The position numbers were made by a program, and so were the translations under genes. From an archaeon (lineage in GTDB: Archaea > Thermoproteota > Nitrososphaeria > Nitrososphaerales > Nitrosopumilaceae), in contig SBBK01000189.1 of NCBI GenBank assembly GCA_005240025.1, positions 1 through 9,980 on the forward strand: a stretch of 9,980 bases of DNA, read 5' to 3'. Below are positions 1 to 5,319 of the stretch, piece after piece; position 1 is the stretch's first letter, and each line of letters begins with the position of its first letter. The notes below the pieces were generated by a model that had not been told where the DNA came from, did no database searches, and saw nothing but the letters and a program-made list of their open reading frames with translations.

Positions 1-12
1 CCTATAATTACG

Positions 13-19
13 TTTATTA
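13..19 (+). promoter_or_regulatory. TATA-like box for the Lrp-type gene
   Basis: An AT-rich TTTATTA lies about 30 nt before the TTG start at 46, roughly where a TATA box would sit for a leaderless archaeal transcript. A second AT-rich stretch, TATAATTA at 3-10, is further off. No Shine-Dalgarno-like sequence separates it from the start. The window edge hides anything further upstream. Confidence 0.35.
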
Positions 20-45
20 GCATCTGATTCGCTATTTCGAAAATA

Positions 46-498
46 TTGCACAAGCTAGATGATCTGGACATAAAGCTTCTCAGCGAGCTAATTCATGACA
101 GCAGCATCTCGATTCCAAACCTCTCAAAAAAACTTGGAATCAACGCATCGGTTCTGTACAGCCGAATCAAAAGGCTCACAAAAAAGGGCGTCGTAAAAAA
201 ATTCACAATATTGGTGGATGAGGCCCAGCTTGGTGTGGGTGTCAAAGCCACGATCGGAATCAACAGGGATCCAAAACTAAAGGACGAGATCCACACGCAC
301 CTCCTGCAGACTCCAGAAATAGTGACAATTTCCGAGGTCACCGGGAGATTTGATATTATGGTGAGCGTCCACGCGGAAAACCTTGAAAAACTACACAACA
401 TTGTGATTGATAAAATTGGTAAAATAGATGGAATTCAAAGCACAGAAACGTTTGTAGAATTGCAAAAAACCGACAAAGAACCTTCTTATCTTAGCTAA
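46..498 (+). CDS. Lrp/AsnC-family transcriptional regulator
   Basis: A 150-residue protein with the two-part layout of the Lrp/AsnC (feast/famine) family. Residues about 4-60 form a winged helix-turn-helix: LDDLDIKLL leads in, NLSKKLGINASVLYSRIKRL is the helix-turn-helix, and a wing follows. Residues about 65-145 form the RAM (AsnC ligand-binding) domain, with the characteristic VTGRFDIMV and a closing IDGIQSTETF. Family members form dimers to octamers and bind promoters, often with an amino acid as effector; the ligand and targets here cannot be read from sequence. The start is TTG, chosen because an in-frame TGA at 25-27 limits extension, no ATG or GTG lies between, and it gives the normal family N-terminus. 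The 3' end overlaps the end of rpl11 by 8 bp, tail to tail. No neighbour is an obvious partner. Confidence 0.9.
   Translation: MHKLDDLDIKLLSELIHDSSISIPNLSKKLGINASVLYSRIKRLTKKGVVKKFTILVDEAQLGVGVKATIGINRDPKLKDEIHTHLLQTPEIVTISEVTGRFDIMVSVHAENLEKLHNIVIDKIGKIDGIQSTETFVELQKTDKEPSYLS
464..469 (-). terminator. Possible oligo-T terminator for rpl11, inside the lrp gene
   Basis: Read on the minus strand this is a run of six T, 22 nt past the rpl11 stop codon. Archaeal RNA polymerase can stop at short U-tracts without a hairpin. The run also encodes lysine in the Lrp-type gene, so it may be coincidental. Confidence 0.3.
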
Positions 499-973
499 AT
501 TTTGTATCCCATTTCCCTGCATTTATCTCTGCAGTAAACTCTTTTGGGTTCATGCCCTCGATTTTGATTCCCAGGGAAACACACGTTCCTGCCACCTCCT
601 TTGCCACTGATTTTAGCGAGCTGGCATATGATGACTCTAGCTTTGCCTTGGCCACCTTGACTATCGAGTCGACCTTGATGTCGCCAACCCACGTGGCGCC
701 GCTTGTGCCGGAGCCTTTTTGGATGCCTGCCTCCTTTAACAAAAGAGCGGCAGCAGACGGAATCCCTACCGTTACTTCCCATTTTTTGGTCTTGGTGTTT
801 ACAGATACAGTTACCGGGACCTTCATTCCTTCAAAATCCGCAGTCTTGCTGTTTATTGTGTTTATTATCTCCATGATGTTTACCCCGAGGGGACCCAAAG
901 CCGGACCCAATGGCGGGCCTGCAGATGCCTGTCCTCCTGTCACCAGTGCAGAAATGGATTGCGTATCGGACAT
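491..973 (-). CDS. rpl11: Large-subunit ribosomal protein uL11
   Basis: Ribosomal protein L11, a component of the GTPase-associated centre of the 50S subunit, where it binds 23S rRNA near the stalk base and takes part in factor-dependent GTP hydrolysis. The N-terminal domain carries the family signature ALVTGGQASAGPPLGPALGP followed by LGVNIMEIINTIN. The C-terminal rRNA-binding domain includes AAALLLKEAGIQKGSG and ends EFTAEINAGKW. Length is 160 residues from the ATG at 973. An in-frame GTG at 982 would add three residues; I prefer ATG because that GTG forms part of a GTGA Shine-Dalgarno-like element placed six bases before the ATG, and because MSDTQSISALVTGG matches the usual family N-terminus. 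It is the last gene of secE-spt5-rpl11, 35 bp after spt5. Unlike the common archaeal order, no rpl1 or rpl10 follows; the convergent Lrp-type gene does. Confidence 0.96.
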   Translation of the reverse strand: MSDTQSISALVTGGQASAGPPLGPALGPLGVNIMEIINTINSKTADFEGMKVPVTVSVNTKTKKWEVTVGIPSAAALLLKEAGIQKGSGTSGATWVGDIKVDSIVKVAKAKLESSYASSLKSVAKEVAGTCVSLGIKIEGMNPKEFTAEINAGKWDTKFS

Positions 974-978
974 GGTGT

Positions 979-982
979 TCAC
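979..982 (-). promoter_or_regulatory. Shine-Dalgarno-like GTGA deciding the rpl11 start
   Basis: On the minus strand GTGA is followed by six bases and then the ATG at 973. It fits the archaeal anti-SD core (GGTGA). Its GTG is also a possible upstream start codon, so it bears on which start is used. Confidence 0.45.
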
Positions 983-1008
983 TTTTAGCGTTGTAGATTT
1001 AATCCTTC

Positions 1009-1470
1009 CTAGGCAGTCGATATTTTGAGATAGTTTGAGTCTACGGTAACTGGCAACTGATATGGTGCATCCAAAAGAATCACAGTTGCCTCTTGTTTGT
1101 CGTTGTCAACCCTGGTCACGGTAGCCTTCATTCCCTTGAACGGACCGCCTATTATCTCGACTACATTGTCCACTGCAATCTGCGGCGCAGTAGTCTTGGT
1201 AATAAGATAGCCTTCAATGTCTTTGTAATCCATCTCGCCCCTAAGCTGGCCACGAATGTGCCTTATCCCCTGTAAGGCATCAAATGCAGCGTTTGCGTCT
1301 TTTGCCTCAATTACGATGTATCCCTTGAGGTTGTCAACCAGAAGAACAGAGAGAATGTTTATTTTGTTTGTCTTTACCTTGTTTTGGAGCAAATTCATTA
1401 CTACTTTTTCTTGACCTCCAGTGGTCCTAACTGCAAAAAGATGCGATTTAATTTCCTGAGACAATTCCAT
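1009..1470 (-). CDS. spt5: Transcription elongation factor Spt5 (NusG family)
   Basis: A 153-residue Spt5/NusG protein. Residues about 8-90 form the NGN domain, opening with HLFAVRTTGGQEKVVMNLL and containing LKGYIVIEA and IRHIRGQLRG. This domain binds the RNA polymerase clamp across the cleft with the partner Spt4 and raises processivity. Residues about 102-140 form a single KOW domain (VDNVVEIIGGPFKGMKATVTRVD, then EATVILLD), which in this family contacts nucleic acid or the ribosome. The length is the normal archaeal size, shorter than eukaryotic Spt5 with its many KOW repeats. The ATG follows the secE stop with no intervening base (TAGATG), so translational coupling to secE is likely. The order secE-spt5-rpl11 is widespread and has its bacterial counterpart in secE-nusG-rplK. 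Confidence 0.96.
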   Translation of the reverse strand: MELSQEIKSHLFAVRTTGGQEKVVMNLLQNKVKTNKINILSVLLVDNLKGYIVIEAKDANAAFDALQGIRHIRGQLRGEMDYKDIEGYLITKTTAPQIAVDNVVEIIGGPFKGMKATVTRVDNDKQEATVILLDAPYQLPVTVDSNYLKISTA

Positions 1471-1641
1471 CTATCCGAATCTAAACACCGAAAATACAAA
1501 CTGAATTATAAATCCAATCGCTCCAATCGAGGCGATCCCCAAAAGAACCAGCCTTAGGTGTTGCATATAGTCTTCTTTGTCTGACTTTTTGGCAAGCTTG
1601 AGTGTGTTTGCCATGTTCTTGAGGGTCATTTTCAGATCCAT
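1471..1641 (-). CDS. secE: Preprotein translocase subunit SecE (Sec61-gamma)
   Basis: A 56-residue protein identified by translating the gap between spt5 and the divergent dtdA promoter. It begins MDLKMTLKNMANTLKLAKKS and continues DKEDYMQHLRLVL. It has the archaeal/eukaryotic SecE plan: an N-terminal amphipathic basic helix (about 1-24), a short hinge, and one hydrophobic membrane helix (about 30-54, LVLLGIASIGAIGFIIQFVF). SecE clamps the two halves of SecY in the Sec61-type channel, through which proteins such as the protease in this window would be exported. The call rests on size, topology, the KKSDKEDY hinge and its place directly before spt5. It is the first gene of its operon and probably leaderless: a TATA-like ATATAT is centred 27-28 nt before the ATG. 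The stop codon abuts the spt5 start. Confidence 0.88.
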   Translation of the reverse strand: MDLKMTLKNMANTLKLAKKSDKEDYMQHLRLVLLGIASIGAIGFIIQFVFSVFRFG

Positions 1642-1651
1642 TTGCTGAAAA

Positions 1652-1657
1652 TTAATA
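1652..1657 (+). promoter_or_regulatory. TATA-like box for dtdA
   Basis: TTAATA is centred 27-28 nt before the dtdA ATG at 1682, the spacing expected if transcription starts on the start codon. No Shine-Dalgarno-like sequence lies in between. It sits inside the core promoter of the divergent secE gene. Confidence 0.5.
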
Positions 1658-1665
1658 GGGTGTCC

Positions 1666-1671
1666 ATATAT
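1666..1671 (-). promoter_or_regulatory. TATA-like box for secE-spt5-rpl11
   Basis: ATATAT, preceded on the minus strand by AAAAG, is centred 27-28 nt before the secE ATG at 1641. The leader would be absent or nearly so. The box lies between the dtdA TATA-like box and the dtdA start, so the two promoters interlock. Confidence 0.5.
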
Positions 1672-1681
1672 CTTTTATTCT

Positions 1682-2458
1682 ATGGATCTTCTGGTTGCCT
1701 ATGAAAAAGATCCTGCCGGTCATAACCTGGCCAGATTCATCTCTCAAAACATGCAAAAAGACGGCGATGTTTTCAGGGGCAAAAGATTTGACCTTGCAAT
1801 AATCCAGTCCCCTGCAATTTCTGCAGACTGGCTTGAACAAAAATATCACTATGACGGCTTTGTCTTTTTGTCAAAGCACGCAGCCCAGTCTGGCGAACTG
1901 GCCCTGACATGCCACAGTACGGGAAATTTTTCCGCAGCACAGTTTGGCGGAAATGAAAGACAGGTTGCAGTCCCACACCCACACCTGCAAAAATCCTACA
2001 TCCAGACACTTTGGCAAAACAGATCAAGTTTCCCAGAATTCCAAATAACTATAGAGGCCACTCATCACGGCCCTACAGCACTTGACAAGCCCGCACTTTT
2101 CATAGAGGTGGGCACGACAGAAACACAATGGAATGACCAGCCTCTCTGCGATTCAGTGGCAAAGATAATAATTCAAACCATGGTAAAACCGGCAAAGACA
2201 TATCCTGTGGCAATCTGTTTTGGCGGCACCCATTATCCGGAAAAATTCACAAAAGAACTCATCGACGGAAAACGTGCACTAGGTACGGTCGTCCCAAAAC
2301 ACGCCCTAGAGTTTTTGGATAATGAACTTTTCTTGCACATCCTACATCAAAACAAGGAAGCAAAAACCGCCCTGCTGGACTGGGCCGGACTTGGGACCCA
2401 CAAACAAAAATTGCTTGAGATGCTTACCACCACTGATCTCGAGGTGGTAAAGCTATGA
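1682..2458 (+). CDS. dtdA: D-aminoacyl-tRNA deacylase (archaeal DTD2/GEK1 type)
   Basis: A 258-residue DTD2 enzyme, the archaeal and plant chirality-proofreading hydrolase that cleaves D-amino acids from tRNA; published work also reports removal of aldehyde-modified D-aminoacyl-tRNAs. Family motifs appear in order: SKHAAQSGELALTCHSTGN (residues 64-82), a histidine-rich EATHHGPT (125-132), FIEVGTTETQW (140-150) and CFGGTHYPEKFT (179-190). The conserved His and Glu residues are all present, so the enzyme looks intact and of full length. It acts on tRNA in the cytoplasm. The ATG at 1682 is preceded by a TATA-like box at the distance expected for a leaderless mRNA. Its TGA overlaps the ATG of the alkyltransferase gene, and the Shine-Dalgarno of that gene lies within codons 253-256, so the two are probably translated from one message. 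Confidence 0.95.
   Translation: MDLLVAYEKDPAGHNLARFISQNMQKDGDVFRGKRFDLAIIQSPAISADWLEQKYHYDGFVFLSKHAAQSGELALTCHSTGNFSAAQFGGNERQVAVPHPHLQKSYIQTLWQNRSSFPEFQITIEATHHGPTALDKPALFIEVGTTETQWNDQPLCDSVAKIIIQTMVKPAKTYPVAICFGGTHYPEKFTKELIDGKRALGTVVPKHALEFLDNELFLHILHQNKEAKTALLDWAGLGTHKQKLLEMLTTTDLEVVKL
2441..2447 (+). promoter_or_regulatory. Shine-Dalgarno for the alkyltransferase gene, inside dtdA
   Basis: GAGGTGG is a strong match to the archaeal Shine-Dalgarno. GGTG ends eight bases before the ATG at 2455. It shows that the downstream gene is internal to a transcript, unlike the leaderless first gene. Confidence 0.6.
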
Positions 2459-2757
2459 ATGATCTGGAAAAGCGAGTTTATCAAAAACTGCTCACTGTCC
2501 CCAAGGGCAAAGTCACCACTTATGGCGAGCTGGCAAAAGCAGTGGGACTGCAAAATGGCCAGCGGCAAATTGGACAAATAATGAACAGGAACCCATTTCC
2601 TGTAATCATTCCATGTCACCGCGTAGTAAAATCTGATGGCAAAATCGGCGGCTATTTCTACGGCGAAAAAATAAAGTCAAAAATGCTCTCAGACGAAGGC
2701 GTTTTAGTAAAAAACGGAAAAATTCAAGACTGGGAAAAAACTATCTTCAGATTCTAA
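2455..2757 (+). CDS. ogt: Methylated-DNA--protein-cysteine methyltransferase, catalytic domain only
   Basis: A 100-residue protein that corresponds to the DNA-binding and active-site domain of O6-alkylguanine-DNA alkyltransferases. These proteins repair O6-alkylguanine by irreversible transfer of the alkyl group to a cysteine. Visible hallmarks are KVTTYGELA (residues 19-27, with the tyrosine that helps flip the base), RQIGQIMNRNPFP (37-49, with the arginine finger), the active-site PCHRVV (53-58, Cys54) and GGYFYG (65-70). Because Cys54 is present this is not an alkyltransferase-like (ATL) protein, which replaces it. The N-terminal domain of longer family members is absent; minimal versions are known in archaea and bacteria. 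It overlaps dtdA by 4 bp (ATGA) and has its own Shine-Dalgarno. Its stop overlaps the end of convergent rpl19e by 4 bp. Confidence 0.93.
   Translation: MNDLEKRVYQKLLTVPKGKVTTYGELAKAVGLQNGQRQIGQIMNRNPFPVIIPCHRVVKSDGKIGGYFYGEKIKSKMLSDEGVLVKNGKIQDWEKTIFRF
2735..2740 (-). terminator. Possible oligo-T terminator for rpl19e, inside ogt
   Basis: A run of six T on the minus strand, 14 nt past the rpl19e stop. It also encodes lysine in the convergent gene, so functional status is uncertain. Confidence 0.3.
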
Positions 2758-3206
2758 GAATGCTTTGCCTTTACCTCATCAATTAGGCTTCGGAGGTGGG
2801 CGACGTTTCTTACCGTGTTTCCGCCTATTTTGCGATACAGATCCCAAAACTGGGGGTTTGTAATCTCTTTTCTGTCCTTTGCCACTTTGAGCCGGTGACG
2901 AAGTGCACGAACCTTGGCAACGTAGGCCTCTTTTTTGCCTACGCGTGCACCCCTGCGCCCCTTCTTTGATCCGGTTGTCGTGCCGCGCTTTTTTCTTTGC
3001 GACTTTTTGAATTTGGATCTGCCGCGCGATGTCCCGCCGGCAGCTTTGATTATGATTGTGCCTGCGGTTATGAGGCTTCGAATGTTGTCTCGTGTGATCG
3101 CGTCTGCAATGTCGTCTGTGCTTTCCTGATCAAACTTGATCCTGCTTAGGCCAACGCCGGTTACCCGGGAGACCAGCCTCTTTTTTGCTCTAAGATTTAC
3201 TACCAC
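2754..3206 (-). CDS. rpl19e: Large-subunit ribosomal protein eL19
   Basis: A 150-residue L19e protein of the archaeal/eukaryotic 50S/60S subunit. The N-terminal globular part starts NLRAKKRLVSRVTGVGLSRI. It is followed by a very basic, flexible segment (about 58-92, GGTSRGRSKFKKSQRKKRG and GSKKGRRGARVGKKE) that threads through rRNA, and a C-terminal helical region (RALRHRLKVAKDRKEITN, WDLYRKIGGN). Length is typical for archaea. The start is GTG at 3206, which overlaps the end of rpl32e by 17 bp. It is supported by a GGTGA Shine-Dalgarno six bases upstream and by the usual family N-terminus. The pair L32e-L19e is part of the archaeal spc operon, but rpl18, which normally follows, is absent here. 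Confidence 0.96.
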   Translation of the reverse strand: MVVNLRAKKRLVSRVTGVGLSRIKFDQESTDDIADAITRDNIRSLITAGTIIIKAAGGTSRGRSKFKKSQRKKRGTTTGSKKGRRGARVGKKEAYVAKVRALRHRLKVAKDRKEITNPQFWDLYRKIGGNTVRNVAHLRSLIDEVKAKHS

Positions 3207-3597
3207 TGGTCTTCACCCTCGCATTAAAAATCTTGAATTTCTTTTCGATTGCTTTTGTAACAATTTCAAATCTCTTTTTTTTGCCAACTCCGTGGGCGAT
3301 TCTTATGCCGTCGGTTTTGGGATCAAATTTTATTAGATCATTAACATTGTGGACAAGGTTGTCCGTAAATCCCGAAGGGTGCAAACCCCGCGCCAGTTTT
3401 GGGCCGCCGTAGCCAACCTTTACCAAACCAGGCCTGCCTCTGAACTTTTGCCTCCTTTGGTGGTTGTCGATTCCCTTTGGCTTTCGCCAGGCAAGCCCTA
3501 CGCGCTTGTATCTCCAGCTCTCCTGTCGTACAAACTCCGGCCTGTTTTGCGCTACTTTTTGTCGTAGTGCCAGTCGTTCCTTGTTTATGGTCAACAC
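3190..3597 (-). CDS. rpl32e: Large-subunit ribosomal protein eL32
   Basis: An L32e protein of about 135 residues. Recognisable parts are ALRQKVAQNRPEFVRQESWRYKR near the start (the ESWRYKRV motif), then WRKPKGIDNHQRRQKFRGRP and VGYGGPKLARGLHPSGF, which are the family core, and a C-terminal region with IRIAHGVGKKKRFEIVTKA. It binds 23S rRNA in the large subunit. The reading frame allows GTG at 3603, GTG at 3597 or TTG at 3594. A TATA-like TATTTATT centred near 3620 predicts a transcript start around 3593-3597, so one of the inner starts is favoured; I place it at 3597 with modest confidence. The 3' end overlaps rpl19e by 17 bp. It is the first gene of a two-gene unit and diverges from pckA. 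Confidence 0.95.
   Translation of the reverse strand: MLTINKERLALRQKVAQNRPEFVRQESWRYKRVGLAWRKPKGIDNHQRRQKFRGRPGLVKVGYGGPKLARGLHPSGFTDNLVHNVNDLIKFDPKTDGIRIAHGVGKKKRFEIVTKAIEKKFKIFNARVKTSGSKS
3213..3217 (-). promoter_or_regulatory. Shine-Dalgarno for rpl19e, inside rpl32e
   Basis: GGTGA on the minus strand, within GAGGGTGA, six bases before the GTG at 3206. It matches the archaeal anti-SD and supports the overlapping GTG start. Confidence 0.6.
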
Positions 3598-3616
3598 ACT
3601 CACTCTTGGATTTTAC

Positions 3617-3624
3617 AATAAATA
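3617..3624 (-). promoter_or_regulatory. TATA-like box for rpl32e-rpl19e
   Basis: TATTTATT on the minus strand, centred about 24 nt from the GTG at 3597 and 27 nt from the TTG at 3594. The GTG at 3603 would lie only about 17 nt away, too close to be transcribed from this box. Confidence 0.5.
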
Positions 3625-3689
3625 GGTTACCTGAGGGAAGCCAAAAAGGTAAGAAATAATAACGAAATTTGGGGCGTTTTCAGCATTCA

Positions 3690-3719
3690 ATGGAATCGTA
3701 TCCCATGATGGTGGAATAA
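3690..3719 (+). other. Nine-codon upstream ORF abutting pckA
   Basis: An ATG at 3690 opens a nine-codon frame, MESYPMMVE, that ends in TAA at 3717-3719, directly before the pckA ATG and in the same frame. Its first eight bases (ATGGAATC) repeat the first eight of pckA. AT-rich sequence at about 3654-3670 would place a transcript start near 3685-3693, close to this ATG. It could be a leader peptide coupled to pckA or a chance frame; the Shine-Dalgarno of pckA lies within it. Confidence 0.3.
3710..3714 (+). promoter_or_regulatory. Shine-Dalgarno-like GGTGG for pckA
   Basis: GGTGG is followed by five bases and the ATG at 3720. It supports this start over the upstream ATG at 3690, from which pckA is separated by a stop codon. 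Confidence 0.45.
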
Positions 3720-5318
3720 ATGGAATCCAAGACAACACTGAGCCCAAAATTCATAGCGCAAATTGAGGAGTTTGGGATCCTGCCGTCCGCCATTCACAGG
3801 AACCTTGCAGTAGACAGGCTGATCGAGGCGGCAATACAAAGAAACGAAGGCATCGTGACAAGCACGGGTTCGCTTGCCGTAAAAACCGGAAAATACACCG
3901 GAAGATCGCCAGACGACAGGTATATTGTGGATGACGACGAAACTCACGACAACGTGGAGTGGGGAAAGATAAACCACCCATTTCCAATTGACAGGTTTGA
4001 AAAGATCCTCGCCAAGATGAAAAAATTTGTAGATGGCAAGGAGGTTTTTGTGTTTGATGGTTTTGTGGGAGCAGACAAAGACAACAGGATTGCAATCCGG
4101 GTAATCAACGATCATGCGTGGCAGAGCCTTTTTGCAAGGCAGCTTTTTGTTAGGCCGTCGGCTGCAGAGCTGGAAGATCACACACCAGAATTTACAATGC
4201 TGTGCATAAACAACTTTGAGGCGATTCCCGAAGTTGACGGCACAGGCTCAAACGTCTTCATACTTATCAACCTCACAAAGAAGATCGTCCTTATTGGCGG
4301 TACAAGCTATGCCGGCGAAATGAAAAAATCATTGTTTTCCGTCCTGAACTATCTCTTGCCAAAAAAAGGGATCTTTCCGATGCACTGTTCTGCCAACATA
4401 GGGCAAAGCGGTGACACCGCACTCTTTTTTGGCCTCTCCGGTACAGGCAAGACAACCCTTTCTGCGGACTCGAACAGAATGCTGATTGGCGACGACGAGC
4501 ACGGCTGGTCAGACAAGGGTGTTTTCAATTTTGAAGGCGGGTGCTATGCAAAATGCATAAACCTCAACCAGGAATCAGAACCACAAATCTGGAACGCAAT
4601 CAGATCGGGGGCAGTGCTGGAAAATGTAGTGATTGACAAACAAACTCTGAAACCAAACTTCGACGATGGTTCACTTACCGAAAACACAAGGGCTGCATAC
4701 CCGCTGGACTACATTCCGGCCGCAATCATGCCCAGTGTGGGGGGCCATCCACATGTGATTGTGTTCCTTACGGCAGATGCCCTTGGAGTTTTGCCGCCAC
4801 TTTCACGCCTGACCAAGGAGGGGGCAATGTACCACTTTATGTCTGGATACACAAGCAAGCTGGCAGGAACGGAAAGGGGGATAAAAGAACCAAAAGCCAC
4901 GTTCTCAGAGTGTTTTGGGGCTCCCTTCATGCCGCGACCGGCCTCCGTTTACGCAGGACTTTTGGGAAACAAAATACGACAGCACAACACTGTTGTGTAC
5001 CTCATCAACACGGGTTGGTCTGGAGGCCCGTATGGCATAGGAAAGCGAATTAGCATCAAACACAGCAGGGCAATGGTCACTGCGGCACTCACAGGTGCAC
5101 TCAACATTGTAAAATACAGACACGATGATCTTTTCAACCTGGATGTCCCAACCGAGTGTCCAGGGGTTCCCTCCGAGGTGCTTGATCCAAAGACAACGTG
5201 GCAGGACAGGGACACCTACGAGCTTTCCGCAAAAAAATTAGCGCAAATGTTTGTAGACAATTTCAAGAAATTCAAAAACGCTCCTCAAGAGATAGTAGAC
5301 GCAGGACCAACGCCGTAA
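3720..5318 (+). CDS. pckA: Phosphoenolpyruvate carboxykinase (ATP)
   Basis: A 532-residue ATP-type PEPCK, close to the usual 520-540. It converts oxaloacetate and ATP to phosphoenolpyruvate, ADP and CO2, the entry step of gluconeogenesis; in an autotroph using the 3-hydroxypropionate/4-hydroxybutyrate cycle it would pull fixed carbon toward sugars (inference). Motifs in order: TGRSPDDRYIV (60-70, substrate-binding Arg62), YAGEMKKSLFSVLNYLLP (197-214, with the metal-site Lys), FPMHCSAN (219-226, metal-binding His222), the P-loop GLSGTGKTTLSAD (238-250), the kinase-2 motif IGDDEHGW (256-263) and LTENTRAAYPLDYIP (319-333). The GTP-type enzyme has a different sequence, so the ATP type is secure. 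The start is set by GGTGG and the stop just before it. The gene ends 1 bp before the end of the convergent protease gene. Confidence 0.97.
   Translation: MESKTTLSPKFIAQIEEFGILPSAIHRNLAVDRLIEAAIQRNEGIVTSTGSLAVKTGKYTGRSPDDRYIVDDDETHDNVEWGKINHPFPIDRFEKILAKMKKFVDGKEVFVFDGFVGADKDNRIAIRVINDHAWQSLFARQLFVRPSAAELEDHTPEFTMLCINNFEAIPEVDGTGSNVFILINLTKKIVLIGGTSYAGEMKKSLFSVLNYLLPKKGIFPMHCSANIGQSGDTALFFGLSGTGKTTLSADSNRMLIGDDEHGWSDKGVFNFEGGCYAKCINLNQESEPQIWNAIRSGAVLENVVIDKQTLKPNFDDGSLTENTRAAYPLDYIPAAIMPSVGGHPHVIVFLTADALGVLPPLSRLTKEGAMYHFMSGYTSKLAGTERGIKEPKATFSECFGAPFMPRPASVYAGLLGNKIRQHNTVVYLINTGWSGGPYGIGKRISIKHSRAMVTAALTGALNIVKYRHDDLFNLDVPTECPGVPSEVLDPKTTWQDRDTYELSAKKLAQMFVDNFKKFKNAPQEIVDAGPTP
5274..5278 (-). 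terminator. Possible oligo-T terminator for the protease gene, inside pckA
   Basis: Five T on the minus strand about 42 nt past the protease stop; a longer run of seven lies further on at 5231-5237. Both also encode part of the PEPCK C-terminus. Confidence 0.25.
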
Positions 5319-5319
5319 A

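Noticed and set aside
552..1028. A 158-codon plus-strand frame opposite rpl11
   Set aside because: It mirrors the full length of rpl11, which is a clear ribosomal protein; the translated product has no recognisable domain.
1652..1849. A 65-codon minus-strand frame near the secE promoter
   Set aside because: It lies across the start of dtdA in the antisense direction and spans the divergent promoters; the true small gene here is secE at 1471-1641.
2455..2757. Alkyltransferase-like (ATL) protein or truncated pseudogene
   Set aside because: The active-site cysteine in PCHRV and the other core motifs are intact, and the start has a strong Shine-Dalgarno, so it reads as a functional minimal enzyme.
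3604..3719. tRNA or other structured RNA in the rpl32e-pckA intergenic region
   Set aside because: No cloverleaf, T-loop-like sequence or strong stem is visible; the region is explained by two divergent promoters and the mini-ORF.
3687..4181. A 164-codon minus-strand frame opposite the start of pckA
   Set aside because: Antisense shadow of PEPCK with no domain signal; cysteine- and histidine-rich composition is typical of such shadows.
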